From Leeuwenhoekiella palythoae (GTDB lineage Bacteria > Bacteroidota > Bacteroidia > Flavobacteriales > Flavobacteriaceae): a stretch of 64,000 nucleotides of DNA. The DNA lies in the NCBI RefSeq assembly GCF_900130045.1, contig NZ_FQXT01000003.1, positions 682,001 to 746,000 of the forward strand, written 5' to 3'. Positions 1-8,470 of this stretch are shown piece by piece. The position numbers and the translations under genes are program-made. Within the stretch, counting starts at the first letter, position 1, and each line of letters starts with the position of its first letter. The notes under the pieces are model-generated. The model did not search any database. It had not been told where the DNA came from and saw only the letters and a list, made by a program, of their open reading frames with translations.

Positions 1-36
1 CTGCTTATTACCGTAGAGTATAAGCAAGTTGCGTAT

Positions 37-162
37 CTACGCTCTTCTCTTTTTTTTACGGTCTTTAGTACTTCCGTATTGGTTTTTGTGATCATCTTTA
101 ATAGGACCTTTGTCTATATCCTTTTTATCCTCTTTTTTATCATTTTTACTTTTATCACTCAT
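37..162 (-). CDS. Small lysine-rich hypothetical protein
   Basis: A 41-residue reading frame runs from an ATG at 162 to a TAG at 37. The product is very basic and polar (MSDKSKNDKKEDKK at the start, KDRKKKRRA at the end), with no hydrophobic stretch, so it would be a disordered cytosolic protein. I recognise no family. The skewed composition (Lys, Asp, Arg) looks like a real small flavobacterial protein rather than random AT-rich DNA, but no clear ribosome binding site is visible. It lies upstream of nothing obvious and could be monocistronic. Moderate to low confidence. Confidence 0.4.
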   Translation of the reverse strand: MSDKSKNDKKEDKKDIDKGPIKDDHKNQYGSTKDRKKKRRA

Positions 163-270
163 AATTGAAAAATTTTAGTTTGTTTTTATCTAAATCCTAG
201 CAGCTACCGTATAATTGATCTTTAAGCGACCATGCTTTACCGTATCCTACTGGTATCAACAAGAACACAA

Positions 271-669
271 TTAGTTCATAGCATTTAAAAAGCCTTGCAA
301 TCGCTGCATATTTGATCGCAATTGTGGACTTGTATCTCTTGAAGCTTTACTGCATCCTTCAAGCAATTGGATTACTTTATTAAACTGTTTTGCCTCAAAG
401 CTTCGTAGGTGGTTGGTTGTAGTAGGTTTTGGAAAATACAGTTGATTTTTAAGATTCACATCAGAATGTTCATTAGTACTGGATATATCTTTCTCTTGAT
501 GACAAATACTAGCTATAACTGCTGTTTTTAGTGCTCCTAAACGCTTATAAATATGTTTGTGATAGCAATCAGTTGCACTAAGTGCTAAAGCATAATATTC
601 AGCAATGTCTAAACGATACACCCAGAGCACTGTTTTATAATTAGTAATATGCTGATGATTACCCTTCAC
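271..669 (-). CDS. Hypothetical protein, 132 aa
   Basis: I do not recognise this family. The protein has no signal peptide or membrane segment. It appears helical, with a Tyr/Ala-rich N-terminal half (around residues 15-50), a polar linker and a C-terminal helix-rich region ending in LQGFLNAMN. It begins 20 bases after the stop of the 90-residue gene on the same strand, so the two are probably co-transcribed. No function can be assigned; the call rests on the intact frame and the neighbouring gene. Confidence 0.5.
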   Translation of the reverse strand: MKGNHQHITNYKTVLWVYRLDIAEYYALALSATDCYHKHIYKRLGALKTAVIASICHQEKDISSTNEHSDVNLKNQLYFPKPTTTNHLRSFEAKQFNKVIQLLEGCSKASRDTSPQLRSNMQRLQGFLNAMN

Positions 670-689
670 AACTTAGTATTTTATAGGAT

Positions 690-962
690 TTAATTGATCT
701 GATTAGAAACCAAGTATTCCCGTTTACATCGCCCCTCATTCATATCGTTGTAATCTATCTTAACCTTGTACGTCCCACTTTTGATTTCAGGATTAAACTG
801 ACCGGTCACTTTATCAAAGCCGCCAAACTCTGTCTGTGAGATCTGTATGATTTGATCTATCGACAAAGTAGATAACCATTGTTTTTCTGACTCAGTGCAG
901 CGATAACGTTTTAGAATTGTTGCTATTAAATTAGCAAAATGACTGTTTGGAGAAGTTTTCAT
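690..962 (-). CDS. Hypothetical protein, 90 aa
   Basis: A small soluble protein of unknown family. The N-terminal half is helical (ANLIATILKRYRCTESEKQWL) and the C-terminal half looks like beta strands with alternating charges (GTYKVKIDYNDMNEG). No signal peptide or recognised motif is present. It is the first gene of a likely two-gene transcript with the 132-residue gene 20 bases downstream. The start at 962 gives a normal N-terminus and there is no better alternative. Confidence 0.5.
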   Translation of the reverse strand: MKTSPNSHFANLIATILKRYRCTESEKQWLSTLSIDQIIQISQTEFGGFDKVTGQFNPEIKSGTYKVKIDYNDMNEGRCKREYLVSNQIN

Positions 963-1280
963 GATATCGTTTTTATTTTAAAATTAGTAGATGAAAACCA
1001 TTCTACATCACTCCAAATATGACTTTAAATAAAGTTTAATATTATTTATTAAAATATTTTAAAATAGTGTACATCTAAGTCATTTTAGTATTGAGACACT
1101 GATTTAATTTTTTTAAGAATTTCAAACTCCAGAGCAAGTTAGCATTATGGAGGACATTGTTTATAGTACAATAATGGCAATCCGCCGTAGGATTAAGGTC
1201 TTCTATCGAATCATAGCTTTTAATATTTAACACGGGTTCTAATTTTAGCATTGTAAAATGTTAATCCTAAATATGTTATT
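963..1280. other. Divergent intergenic region
   Basis: This 318-base AT-rich gap separates the minus-strand hypothetical pair from the plus-strand surface-protein cluster and must hold promoters for both. A near-match to the Bacteroidota -7 box, TAGCTTTT, sits at 1214-1221, but no convincing -33 TTG is spaced correctly. No open frame, repeat or RNA gene was recognised. Confidence 0.4.
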
Positions 1281-1916
1281 ATGAAAAAAGCAACTTTATT
1301 CTCAACACTCTTTTTAGCTGCAATCCTATTTTCGGCACAAGCGCAAAGAGCTGACGTTACTTCATTTAGTACTACGGCTAATGACTATGATAGTAATGTA
1401 GAAGTTTTAAATGTAGAAATGGTAGTTCCAGAAGTAATTGTCATTGATTTAGAAGATGGGACGGGCCAAGAGATTAATCAACTTCAGTTTGATTTTAGAA
1501 AAATGACTGCGGAATTGGAAGCTGGACAAATTAATTTTGATGAAATTGTTTCGGACCCGATATATTTGCAGTATACAAGTATTGTTACTGATAACACTTC
1601 TGATCGCAATAAAATAGATGTATCCTTTGCTGGTAATATTCCAGCAGGTGTAGATTTAGTTTTGAACGTTGATCCTTCTTTTCAAAATGCCCCATCAAAC
1701 AATGGAACTCCGGGCACTATTCGGTTAAGTTCGATGGCATTTAATGCCACTAATACTACCGCCACCCTCGTGGATGATATTGCTAGTGTTTTTACAGGAA
1801 GTGGTGCTCAAAATGGAATTCTGATGAATTATTCTCTTCAGCAAAATGGGAGTTTCACCGATTTTGAAGCGGGAACCTATAATTCTACCATAACCTATAC
1901 TATGACCAATATGTAA
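1281..1916 (+). CDS. Secreted pilin-like or fimbrial subunit-like protein
   Basis: A 211-residue protein with a clear Sec signal peptide (about residues 1-22, ending AQAQ). The mature part is acidic, rich in Thr, Asn, Ser and Val, and beta-strand-like. It ends with an AGTYNSTITYTM segment, the kind of closing strand seen in fimbrial and spore-coat-U-like subunits, where a G-x-Y motif precedes alternating hydrophobics. It is the first gene of the 1281-6948 cluster and is separated from the next gene by a perfect hairpin, as expected for a subunit made in excess. The subunit role is inferred from context; I did not recognise a named family. An alternative is an unrelated secreted DUF4402-like protein. 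Confidence 0.55.
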   Translation: MKKATLFSTLFLAAILFSAQAQRADVTSFSTTANDYDSNVEVLNVEMVVPEVIVIDLEDGTGQEINQLQFDFRKMTAELEAGQINFDEIVSDPIYLQYTSIVTDNTSDRNKIDVSFAGNIPAGVDLVLNVDPSFQNAPSNNGTPGTIRLSSMAFNATNTTATLVDDIASVFTGSGAQNGILMNYSLQQNGSFTDFEAGTYNSTITYTMTNM

Positions 1917-1936
1917 GTTGTGAAAAGGCAAAATAG

Positions 1937-1966
1937 GAGGTCTTTAGTACTACCTCAAAAGACCTC
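1937..1966 (+). terminator. Hairpin after first subunit gene (attenuator or terminator)
   Basis: GAGGTCTTT at 1937-1945 pairs perfectly with AAAGACCTC at 1958-1966 around a 12-base loop, 20 bases after the stop of the first subunit gene. The trailing sequence is only weakly T-rich (TTATACC), so it may act as a partial terminator or as an RNA-stabilising 3' end rather than a full stop. This would make the first gene more abundant than the downstream chaperone-like and barrel genes. Confidence 0.55.
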
Positions 1967-2080
1967 TTATACCCTAGCCTTTTTAAGTCTTTGAAGAGCA
2001 CTCCATAGTTACGTCCTATATCTACTCTTAGCTTACTTGCTAAAATATTGTGAATTGTCTAACCAAACAGAATAGAATTG

Positions 2081-2869
2081 ATGCGATTAAAAATATTTAT
2101 AATAATACTATTGGCTTTAGCATTCGTTCAATCGAGTGCTGCTGGCGTAATAGTTTTAAACGGTCTAACACATCGGTATAGTGGTAATCAAGGGGAAACT
2201 ATACAAGGTGAAATTATATTGTATAATCCCACCGATGCCAAACAGCTTATAAAGTTTGAACTACAGGATGTGCACTACTCTTGTGAAAGCTCACGCTATT
2301 TTACACAAAATACAACACATCCCAGATCCTCCAAAACCTGGTTTAACGGTAACCTCACTGACTATGAATTGGCACCTAAAGAAAAATTTGTTTATCAGTT
2401 TGAAATAGTGATTCCTCGAAACCAAACAATCAAGGGCAGTTATTGGAATATACTAATGATTGAAATAGATAAGCCTATGCGACAAAATAAATTAGCGTCA
2501 ACCTTAGGGGTCGATTCTAAAATTCGTTATGGGATAGGCCTAATCACTCAAATTGGTCAAGCTGAACAAGTAGCTATTGATTTTGAGAAAGCGGTTCTGG
2601 ATACAAAAAAGGAACAAACCAAATTAAATCTAGCCTTGATCAATACTTCATTTTTTTTGGAAGAACCAAACGTAGCTTTAGAAATATATGATATGGAAGG
2701 AAAGCTTATGCTATCTAAAAACAGTTCAAGACAAAAGCTTTTTCCTGAGAGTTGTTCCAAATATCTTTTTGACATTTCTAACCTTCCTAATGGTAAATAT
2801 GAATGTCTAATCATTGCTGAATCAAGAAATGAATATGTAGGTACGCAAATGTCTCTTACCATTGAATAG
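2081..2869 (+). CDS. Secreted Ig-like protein, possible periplasmic chaperone
   Basis: A 262-residue protein read from the ATG at 2081 (a TTG directly before it is possible). The signal peptide covers about residues 1-21. The mature N-terminal half looks like an Ig-type domain: GNQGETIQGEIILYNPTDA starts the fold and YELAPKEKFVYQFEIVIPRN is a later strand pair. This order, a conserved Asn-Pro turn followed by a basic, proline-containing G-strand-like segment, resembles pilus chaperones and also DUF916-like cell-surface proteins. The C-terminal half carries a second beta domain (EPNVALEIYDMEGKLML). The gene sits directly before the barrel gene (30 bases), so a role in handling the small secreted proteins is plausible. 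Function is inferred; family membership is untested. Confidence 0.5.
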   Translation: MRLKIFIIILLALAFVQSSAAGVIVLNGLTHRYSGNQGETIQGEIILYNPTDAKQLIKFELQDVHYSCESSRYFTQNTTHPRSSKTWFNGNLTDYELAPKEKFVYQFEIVIPRNQTIKGSYWNILMIEIDKPMRQNKLASTLGVDSKIRYGIGLITQIGQAEQVAIDFEKAVLDTKKEQTKLNLALINTSFFLEEPNVALEIYDMEGKLMLSKNSSRQKLFPESCSKYLFDISNLPNGKYECLIIAESRNEYVGTQMSLTIE

Positions 2870-2898
2870 CTCCTAAAAGAGCGTTGAAAATTACACTA

Positions 2899-5724
2899 AT
2901 GCAACACTCAAATTATAAAATACTGATATGCATAATTTTGCTTAGTCAAACTCTGAGCTTTGCAAAAGAAACATCTTTGGGTGCTTTCATTGAAAGTAGT
3001 AGCACTTTAGTCTCTAATGTTGAACGTTACTACAGTAGTTTGAGCCTACTTAATTTACACCAACAGTCATTAAACACTGAGCCTGAAGCTGAATTAGTGT
3101 TAACCCTTAAAACAACGCAAAAAAGCTTTGACCCAAATTCAAGACATACTTTAGTTTTTGAAGTTTATAATCAAAGTAAAGCTTCAAAACAAATTAAAGT
3201 GCTACCCATCCTTCCTACAAGTTGGCAACTCCTATCAGTTTCCGCTATAAATCACCTTGCACCCGCAGAGAAAAAACTTGTTCTTGTACAATTTTTTATT
3301 CCTTCATATCAGGCGGCAGGCCAAGCACCAATTACTGTTAACCTTAATACACAAAATGAGCTCATAAGGTCAGAAAATTATACCATAAACGTCGCTACGC
3401 ACCAAGATATTCGCGTTGAGCCACTTCCTGCTGCACCAAATCTAGAGGGAGGCACTTTGTTTAAAAGTTCTTTTGAAATCAAGAATATGGGAAACCAAAC
3501 AGCTGCTCTAAAAATTAATTCAAGTACGTTTATTGATGGATTCAAAGAGATTCAACTCAAATCTGATGCAGATACCATTATCGTTGTTCAGCAAAGTACA
3601 CCAAAATTAGTTCATGCTCCTCTTAAGGTCATTAACGATTTAGAAGTAGAAAACGTCAATACGCAAGTAAAAAAATACGCTTACAACAGTACAACAATAT
3701 ATCCTTCTAAAATAAAGCAAAAAGATCCTTTTTTTAGATATATGATAGATGCTTCTGTTTATTATAATTCCTTTACGAATTCTAATGATCATTTTTCCAT
3801 TATGACAGCAGAGGTAAAGGGAAATGGCTTTCTTGATATACCAAAAGAGCATTTTCTAAGCTTTATTGTGAGAGGTCCTCAGAAAATTAATGTTAGACGG
3901 TTTGGTATTACTGATCAGTATAGCTTAATATATCGCTATAAAGATGCGACGACAGTTAAAGCTGGTGATCACGGTTATCAATTAAATAGACTAGGGTTTG
4001 GGTCAAGGTTTGGAATTGGTTTTAGTTTAGATCATTCTATTAATTCTAGATTAACATTCTCAGCTCTCTATGTAAAACCTAGGTTGTATACTTCTAATAA
4101 TTCATCCTTTTATGGTGTAAAAGCACAATACCTACTCAGCCCTTCTTTTGGCGCTGGAATTTCAATAAGTCAATCTAAAGAATCTGTTTATAGATCATTT
4201 AGTCAAAAGAAGACTAACAATAATGACTTCGGTCAAATTGCAACTATTAATTTTGATTACCAAAACGCTAGACATTTTTTATACAGTGAAACTTCCTTAA
4301 GTAATTTTAAAGGAGATATTCAATATACTCAAATGCTCAATGCCGGTACAAGGTTGGGAAATTTTAGATTTAATGGGAATTTTACGGTTGCAGCTAAAAA
4401 TTATTTTGGTACCGTAAGCAATGGACTACAGCTAAATACTAACATAACCTATGCTAAAAATAAATGGAATCTTTCTTTAGGTCAGAGCTTATCTAAAATT
4501 ATACAAAATATAGATCCCAGATTTTCTAGTGCTACACCGTACTTCAAAAATTATTTCGCACGTCTTGGGTTTAAAATTGATCAAGCTAGTTTGTTAAGTA
4601 TCCGGCTAGATCATCGCCTGCGAGAAGATCGACTCATGCCAAGAAACTATTTTTATAAAGAAATGGGTATGGACTATCAATACTCACTTAATTTACCGCG
4701 ATTAAACCTAAATTTTAATGGTAGAATCGCTAAAACGAAAAATATGCTCCTAACCCAAAGCTATTATTTAAACAACTACTTTCATGGGGTTAACATTAAC
4801 TATAACCTTCTCAAGGCATTTTCTGTGCGTGGAGGTTTTAATCATAGTTATACTAGTAGGTATTCGTTAGATGGTAAAACTTCTCATAATTATAGATACT
4901 CATTAGGATTGTCGACTTCAATAAATGCATTACGGTTTAACTTACTTTACACCAGTGGATTTACCCCAGAATATTTTCATCTTAAAAGAGATTATCTGAA
5001 CGCTAGTATATTTTATAGCATAAACAATCATCATCATTTTGAAATTAGGGCTAATTACTATGAAAATCCTGGATTCCAAAATGCGAAGGAGGTTCTTGCA
5101 TCAGCTAAGTATACTTATCGATTTGGTATTCCTTTAAAACGAACCATTAGTGCCGGTGGTATAAAAGGGTATATTCAAGTCCCAAAAAATTATCAGCTGA
5201 AAGAAGGAATTCAATTGAGTATTAATGGCAAAACTGTAATTGCTGATAAAAATGGTTACTTTGAGATTAATAATGTATCGGTAGGTAAACAATTTCTATT
5301 TATAGATCAATCTAAATTACCTAAGCATCTTATACTTGGTATTAAAAACCCTATTGAACTTGACATTGTTAAAAATCAATCACAAGATATCATAATACCT
5401 TTGGTTGAGGCTGCTTCATTACGTGGTAATCTTAATAAAGCACCAAAAGATTCAATTGTACCTAAGATACTTATACATTTGAAAAATGAAAAAAACGCTT
5501 ACACACTTCGTAGCAATCCTGATGGCACCTTTCATTTTAAAGAAATAATTCCAGGATCATATGATTTGAATTTTCAATTTCTAGGCACTAATATGGATTA
5601 CAAAGCTATACCCTCTAAACAAATTACTTTAAATGCCACTTCAACAAAATCTATTACGATAGATATTGAAAAAAAAGTAAGACAAGTAATTTTTAAGAGC
5701 AAGAAACTGTATATCAGCAATTAA
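2899..5724 (+). CDS. Large outer-membrane beta-barrel protein, usher-like
   Basis: A 941-residue protein read from the ATG at 2899; an upstream TTG at 2884 would add five residues and spoil the signal peptide. After the signal peptide (about 1-20) come one or two Ig-like or NPCBM-associated-type domains (about 60-250). About 500 residues of alternating aromatic and polar strands then look like a transmembrane barrel (about 265-770). Within the barrel, AGDHGYQLNRLGFGSRFGIG recalls the GD-x-x-L-x-x-L-x-x-x-G-R-x-G segment near the start of fimbrial usher barrels. The C-terminal part holds two carboxypeptidase-regulatory-like domains (ADKNGYFEINNVSVGKQF; NPDGTFHFKEIIPGSYDL), as ushers also carry small periplasmic beta domains. 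There is no TonB box or SusC-type plug. Neighbours are a chaperone-like gene and three small secreted proteins. An export or assembly pore is the best inference; a plain structural barrel cannot be excluded. Confidence 0.5.
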   Translation: MQHSNYKILICIILLSQTLSFAKETSLGAFIESSSTLVSNVERYYSSLSLLNLHQQSLNTEPEAELVLTLKTTQKSFDPNSRHTLVFEVYNQSKASKQIKVLPILPTSWQLLSVSAINHLAPAEKKLVLVQFFIPSYQAAGQAPITVNLNTQNELIRSENYTINVATHQDIRVEPLPAAPNLEGGTLFKSSFEIKNMGNQTAALKINSSTFIDGFKEIQLKSDADTIIVVQQSTPKLVHAPLKVINDLEVENVNTQVKKYAYNSTTIYPSKIKQKDPFFRYMIDASVYYNSFTNSNDHFSIMTAEVKGNGFLDIPKEHFLSFIVRGPQKINVRRFGITDQYSLIYRYKDATTVKAGDHGYQLNRLGFGSRFGIGFSLDHSINSRLTFSALYVKPRLYTSNNSSFYGVKAQYLLSPSFGAGISISQSKESVYRSFSQKKTNNNDFGQIATINFDYQNARHFLYSETSLSNFKGDIQYTQMLNAGTRLGNFRFNGNFTVAAKNYFGTVSNGLQLNTNITYAKNKWNLSLGQSLSKIIQNIDPRFSSATPYFKNYFARLGFKIDQASLLSIRLDHRLREDRLMPRNYFYKEMGMDYQYSLNLPRLNLNFNGRIAKTKNMLLTQSYYLNNYFHGVNINYNLLKAFSVRGGFNHSYTSRYSLDGKTSHNYRYSLGLSTSINALRFNLLYTSGFTPEYFHLKRDYLNASIFYSINNHHHFEIRANYYENPGFQNAKEVLASAKYTYRFGIPLKRTISAGGIKGYIQVPKNYQLKEGIQLSINGKTVIADKNGYFEINNVSVGKQFLFIDQSKLPKHLILGIKNPIELDIVKNQSQDIIIPLVEAASLRGNLNKAPKDSIVPKILIHLKNEKNAYTLRSNPDGTFHFKEIIPGSYDLNFQFLGTNMDYKAIPSKQITLNATSTKSITIDIEKKVRQVIFKSKKLYISN

Positions 5725-5726
5725 AA

Positions 5727-6371
5727 ATGAAAAAACTAAGCCTATATATCGTTATCTTTTGTTTAGTAAGTTCCGGTTTAACAGCACAGGCCGAAGCCGA
5801 TTTTGAACCAACTACTATAAATGCATATGATCCTAATTCTTATGCCGCTGAATCTACAACTTCTTTAGGTTTGACAACCGTATTAAAACCAGAGGGTGAT
5901 CAACGATCAATTCCAATACAAATAGGAATACTACCCATTAATCTAGTGGATATAGAAGGGGATCAAACCGCACAAACTATAGACTTGTCAGCCTTAGAAG
6001 CCGGAGCATCACTTCAAACAGCCGCGAGTACCATTTTTGATGATGAATTATGGTTAAATTTTACTTTTCGATCTGTGGATTACTCTAATGGAAACTTATA
6101 TGTATATTCTAATCTACCCCTGCCTGATGGCATGCAAGTGACCGTAAATATTGTATCAAGTAATTTAGCAGATGGAAGTTATAACACGGCATCCTTTTAT
6201 TCATCTGTCAACGTAACAAACCAAGGTAGCAACCCTGCCAGTCGATTACTTTACGATTTTCAAAATGGTTATACTGGTGATGGTTTTGGAAAAGGTTATC
6301 ATATCAAATTTGATGTTCAAAATCCGTCAAGCTTACCTGATGGATTCGAAATTTACTTTGAAATTCTATAA
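5727..6371 (+). CDS. Secreted subunit-like protein
   Basis: A 214-residue protein with a signal peptide (about 1-20, ending LTAQA). The mature part is acidic, rich in Ser, Thr, Asn and Leu, lacks cysteine, and has predicted beta strands throughout, ending in the strand-like GFEIYFEIL. It starts two bases after the barrel gene stops, so translation is probably coupled. No family was recognised. By size, secretion and position it parallels the 211- and 190-residue proteins of the same cluster and may be a minor or tip component. That role is inference. Confidence 0.5.
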   Translation: MKKLSLYIVIFCLVSSGLTAQAEADFEPTTINAYDPNSYAAESTTSLGLTTVLKPEGDQRSIPIQIGILPINLVDIEGDQTAQTIDLSALEAGASLQTAASTIFDDELWLNFTFRSVDYSNGNLYVYSNLPLPDGMQVTVNIVSSNLADGSYNTASFYSSVNVTNQGSNPASRLLYDFQNGYTGDGFGKGYHIKFDVQNPSSLPDGFEIYFEIL

Positions 6372-6375
6372 GCTT

Positions 6376-6948
6376 ATGGAAAGAATTTACCACATTTTTA
6401 CACTGATGCTTTTTGTATTTGGATTCAATTGTTTTTCGCAAAGCAATATGTTTCCAGGCACCTTAACCATAGAAAATTCGCTCAACTTCAATCAAACAAT
6501 TGGAGATGTAGTTCAAGAAGCTGGTGGCGACGATGCCTCCAAAGGTTTTATTATTTATGAGGGAAATATTCTAAGTTATACTACCGTTAATTGCGAAGCA
6601 AATATTTATAGGTATGGGGTTTATGCTTATGTTATTGGTTTACCACAAGGTGTGACTTTAGAAGCTCGTTTAAATAATAGAGGTATAGGTATTCCTTCCT
6701 CTATGATTACAGATCTTTCTGGAGCAGTTATTCCTCGAGATGCTTATTCACGGCCCGGTGGTAATGATGGTTTTCATGCCCTTCCTAACGATGGCTCCCA
6801 AGCAAATTTATTATATGAGTTTGTGGGATGCCGACAAGACATGAGTTTAGACATTAGAATCAAGGCTTCAAGTGCAACCTATATTCCAGCACTCAGCACT
6901 AACAATATTGAAATCATTTATACCGTAAGAGGTAAGCGCATACAATAA
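6376..6948 (+). CDS. Secreted subunit-like protein, last gene of cluster
   Basis: The frame is open further upstream, but the ATG at 6376, four bases after the previous stop, begins a clean signal peptide (MERIYHIFTLMLFVFGFNCF), so I chose it; the product is 190 residues. The mature protein has two cysteines (in TVNCEAN and VGCRQDM) that could form a disulfide bridging the fold, as in pilins, and it ends in IEIIYTVRGK, again a closing beta strand. A strong terminator follows at 7011. The family is unknown and the subunit role is inferred from the cluster. Confidence 0.5.
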   Translation: MERIYHIFTLMLFVFGFNCFSQSNMFPGTLTIENSLNFNQTIGDVVQEAGGDDASKGFIIYEGNILSYTTVNCEANIYRYGVYAYVIGLPQGVTLEARLNNRGIGIPSSMITDLSGAVIPRDAYSRPGGNDGFHALPNDGSQANLLYEFVGCRQDMSLDIRIKASSATYIPALSTNNIEIIYTVRGKRIQ

Positions 6949-7003
6949 TTACACTCTTAAATGAACCTCCTTTAAATAATTGGTGACGGTTTTTATTGGA
7001 TAT

Positions 7004-7046
7004 AAAAAAATTAGCGTCTTACTCATTAGTAAGATGCTAATTTTTT
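7004..7046. terminator. Bidirectional Rho-independent terminator
   Basis: TTAGCGTCTTACT at 7011-7023 pairs with AGTAAGATGCTAA at 7028-7040 (12 Watson-Crick pairs plus one G-T) around a four-base loop. An A-run lies on the left and TTTTTT on the right. It ends the 1281-6948 cluster on the plus strand and can also serve the convergent minus-strand STAS gene. Confidence 0.85.
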
Positions 7047-7111
7047 GTCAAAAATATTTTAGCCTCCCAAGCTTTTTTTAGAAGAACCAATTACAGGGTC
7101 AGATCAAACAA

Positions 7112-7402
7112 CTAGGCTCGTATCTTGTAAAGCAGATGAGCTGTTCCCGTTTTCTCTATTGCCTTTAAAAAAGCACTATTTTCTAATCCTTCGAGAATTA
7201 TTGTATTAGCGGGTGATTTTTGCTTAAGTAGATAGATCATATATAGACCCGATAAGTCTATTCGTTTTAGCTTTTTTAAACTGATAATAATTGTTTTATA
7301 TTCATTCAGTTCAAATTCAATTTTGCGTTGCATTTCTGAAACATTAATGCAATCGATGGTTTCATTAATCTCAATACGTCTGTAGGATGCTATACTAACC
7401 AT
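7112..7402 (-). CDS. STAS-domain protein (anti-sigma-factor-antagonist-like)
   Basis: A 96-residue single-domain protein with the STAS layout: a strand (IDCINVS), a helix (EMQRKIEFEL), the strand KTIIISLKKLKRIDLSGL leading into a helix, then the strand NTIILEGL and a final helix. The D-L-S-G tetrapeptide occupies the place of the conserved D-S-[ST]-G in which SpoIIAA-like proteins are phosphorylated on Ser, and the serine is kept. No partner kinase of the RsbW type is next to it. It may take part in stress or partner-switch signalling; target unknown. Confidence 0.7.
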   Translation of the reverse strand: MVSIASYRRIEINETIDCINVSEMQRKIEFELNEYKTIIISLKKLKRIDLSGLYMIYLLKQKSPANTIILEGLENSAFLKAIEKTGTAHLLYKIRA

Positions 7403-7652
7403 AATAATTATATTTTAAATTCATTTTAAATTACTGATTTTAAATAGCTTAAATAAAATTGATTCGATAAAACAACAGTTGCCTTCGATAAGTGAATTAT
7501 TTGCTCAGATGAAATTTAATTTAGGAATATAGAATATATTTTAACAAAATGCAGTGCTTGAAAGATCCTGCAAATAGCGCAGGCTTTTCAGAATAAATAA
7601 ATTCAAATTTATTCTTAATGTGTATATTGAGAAAGTAAACGATTTACTTTCA

Positions 7653-8366
7653 ATGCACTATACGCTATTTTTCCTTTTACTGTGTACCGGCCTTTGTTTT
7701 GGACAGAAAGCCTACACTTTTGACTATCGCCTGGAATACCAGCAAACTTTTTTTAAAGATTCGATCCCTATAAAAAACCGTGCTTTTTATACGCAGGACA
7801 GCATTGCCACGGTTACGTACCTAACCAACTCTAAAGACAACAGCTATCACACAGTGCTTACAGCACCTGACAGTTTACACTACCTGTTAAATTTTAAAGA
7901 CGAGAACGGACTTCAGTTTGTGGTGAGTTTTCTTAAGGCGGAATTTGATCAGGCAATTGCGATTAAGATTCCGTGTAAATTTGTTCGCAGCTATCGCAAT
8001 GCGTATACCTATCAGACTAAACATTATGATTTTAGCCGTGCAAAAGATACCTTGATCGATGGTCTTCAATATCAATATTACACGCTAGCCGCAAACAATC
8101 CCAGAAGGGCTAAGAAGAAAAAAACCGGAACATTACTTTACATTATTGCTCCTAAAACTTCATTTCATTTGCCGCTGTTGACCCAAGCTACCGCTTTTGA
8201 AGAATGGAAAGCCACGCAAAACCTCCCTAACAGAATCTTCTACCGGAAGTACTTTATAGATTATTATGATCGAAAGGATACGCAATGGCAGTTACTCAAC
8301 TATCAAAATATAAACCTAAAGTTGAGTATTGAGGCTGCTTGCGATTATACGGAGGGTTTAAGATAA
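7653..8366 (+). CDS. Secreted hypothetical protein, 237 aa
   Basis: An upstream GTG start (7620) is open, but the ATG at 7653 begins directly with a signal peptide (MHYTLFFLLLCTGLCFGQ), so it is preferred. The mature protein is basic and Tyr-rich with beta-strand character (KAYTFDYRLEYQQTFFKDS), and a central RRAKKKKTGTLLYII segment. Its opening recalls GLPGLI-type secreted flavobacterial proteins, but I am not certain. It is monocistronic and convergent with the signalling operon. No function is assigned. Confidence 0.5.
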   Translation: MHYTLFFLLLCTGLCFGQKAYTFDYRLEYQQTFFKDSIPIKNRAFYTQDSIATVTYLTNSKDNSYHTVLTAPDSLHYLLNFKDENGLQFVVSFLKAEFDQAIAIKIPCKFVRSYRNAYTYQTKHYDFSRAKDTLIDGLQYQYYTLAANNPRRAKKKKTGTLLYIIAPKTSFHLPLLTQATAFEEWKATQNLPNRIFYRKYFIDYYDRKDTQWQLLNYQNINLKLSIEAACDYTEGLR

Positions 8367-8470
8367 GTAATAAAATAAGATCGCTATTGAAATTGGCTTT
8401 AACCTTGAACCCAATGTATCCATTTTCGGTAGATGGGTTTTAAGTATAGTTAAATGGAAAAACTGTTGCG

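Noticed and set aside
6265-6375. Upstream extension of the last subunit-like gene
   Set aside because: It overlaps the preceding gene and hides the signal peptide that begins at 6376.
8403-8445. Possible terminator between the secreted protein and the LytTR gene
   Set aside because: Only a weak six-base AACCCA/TGGGTT pairing with a long loop and no T-run; not supported.
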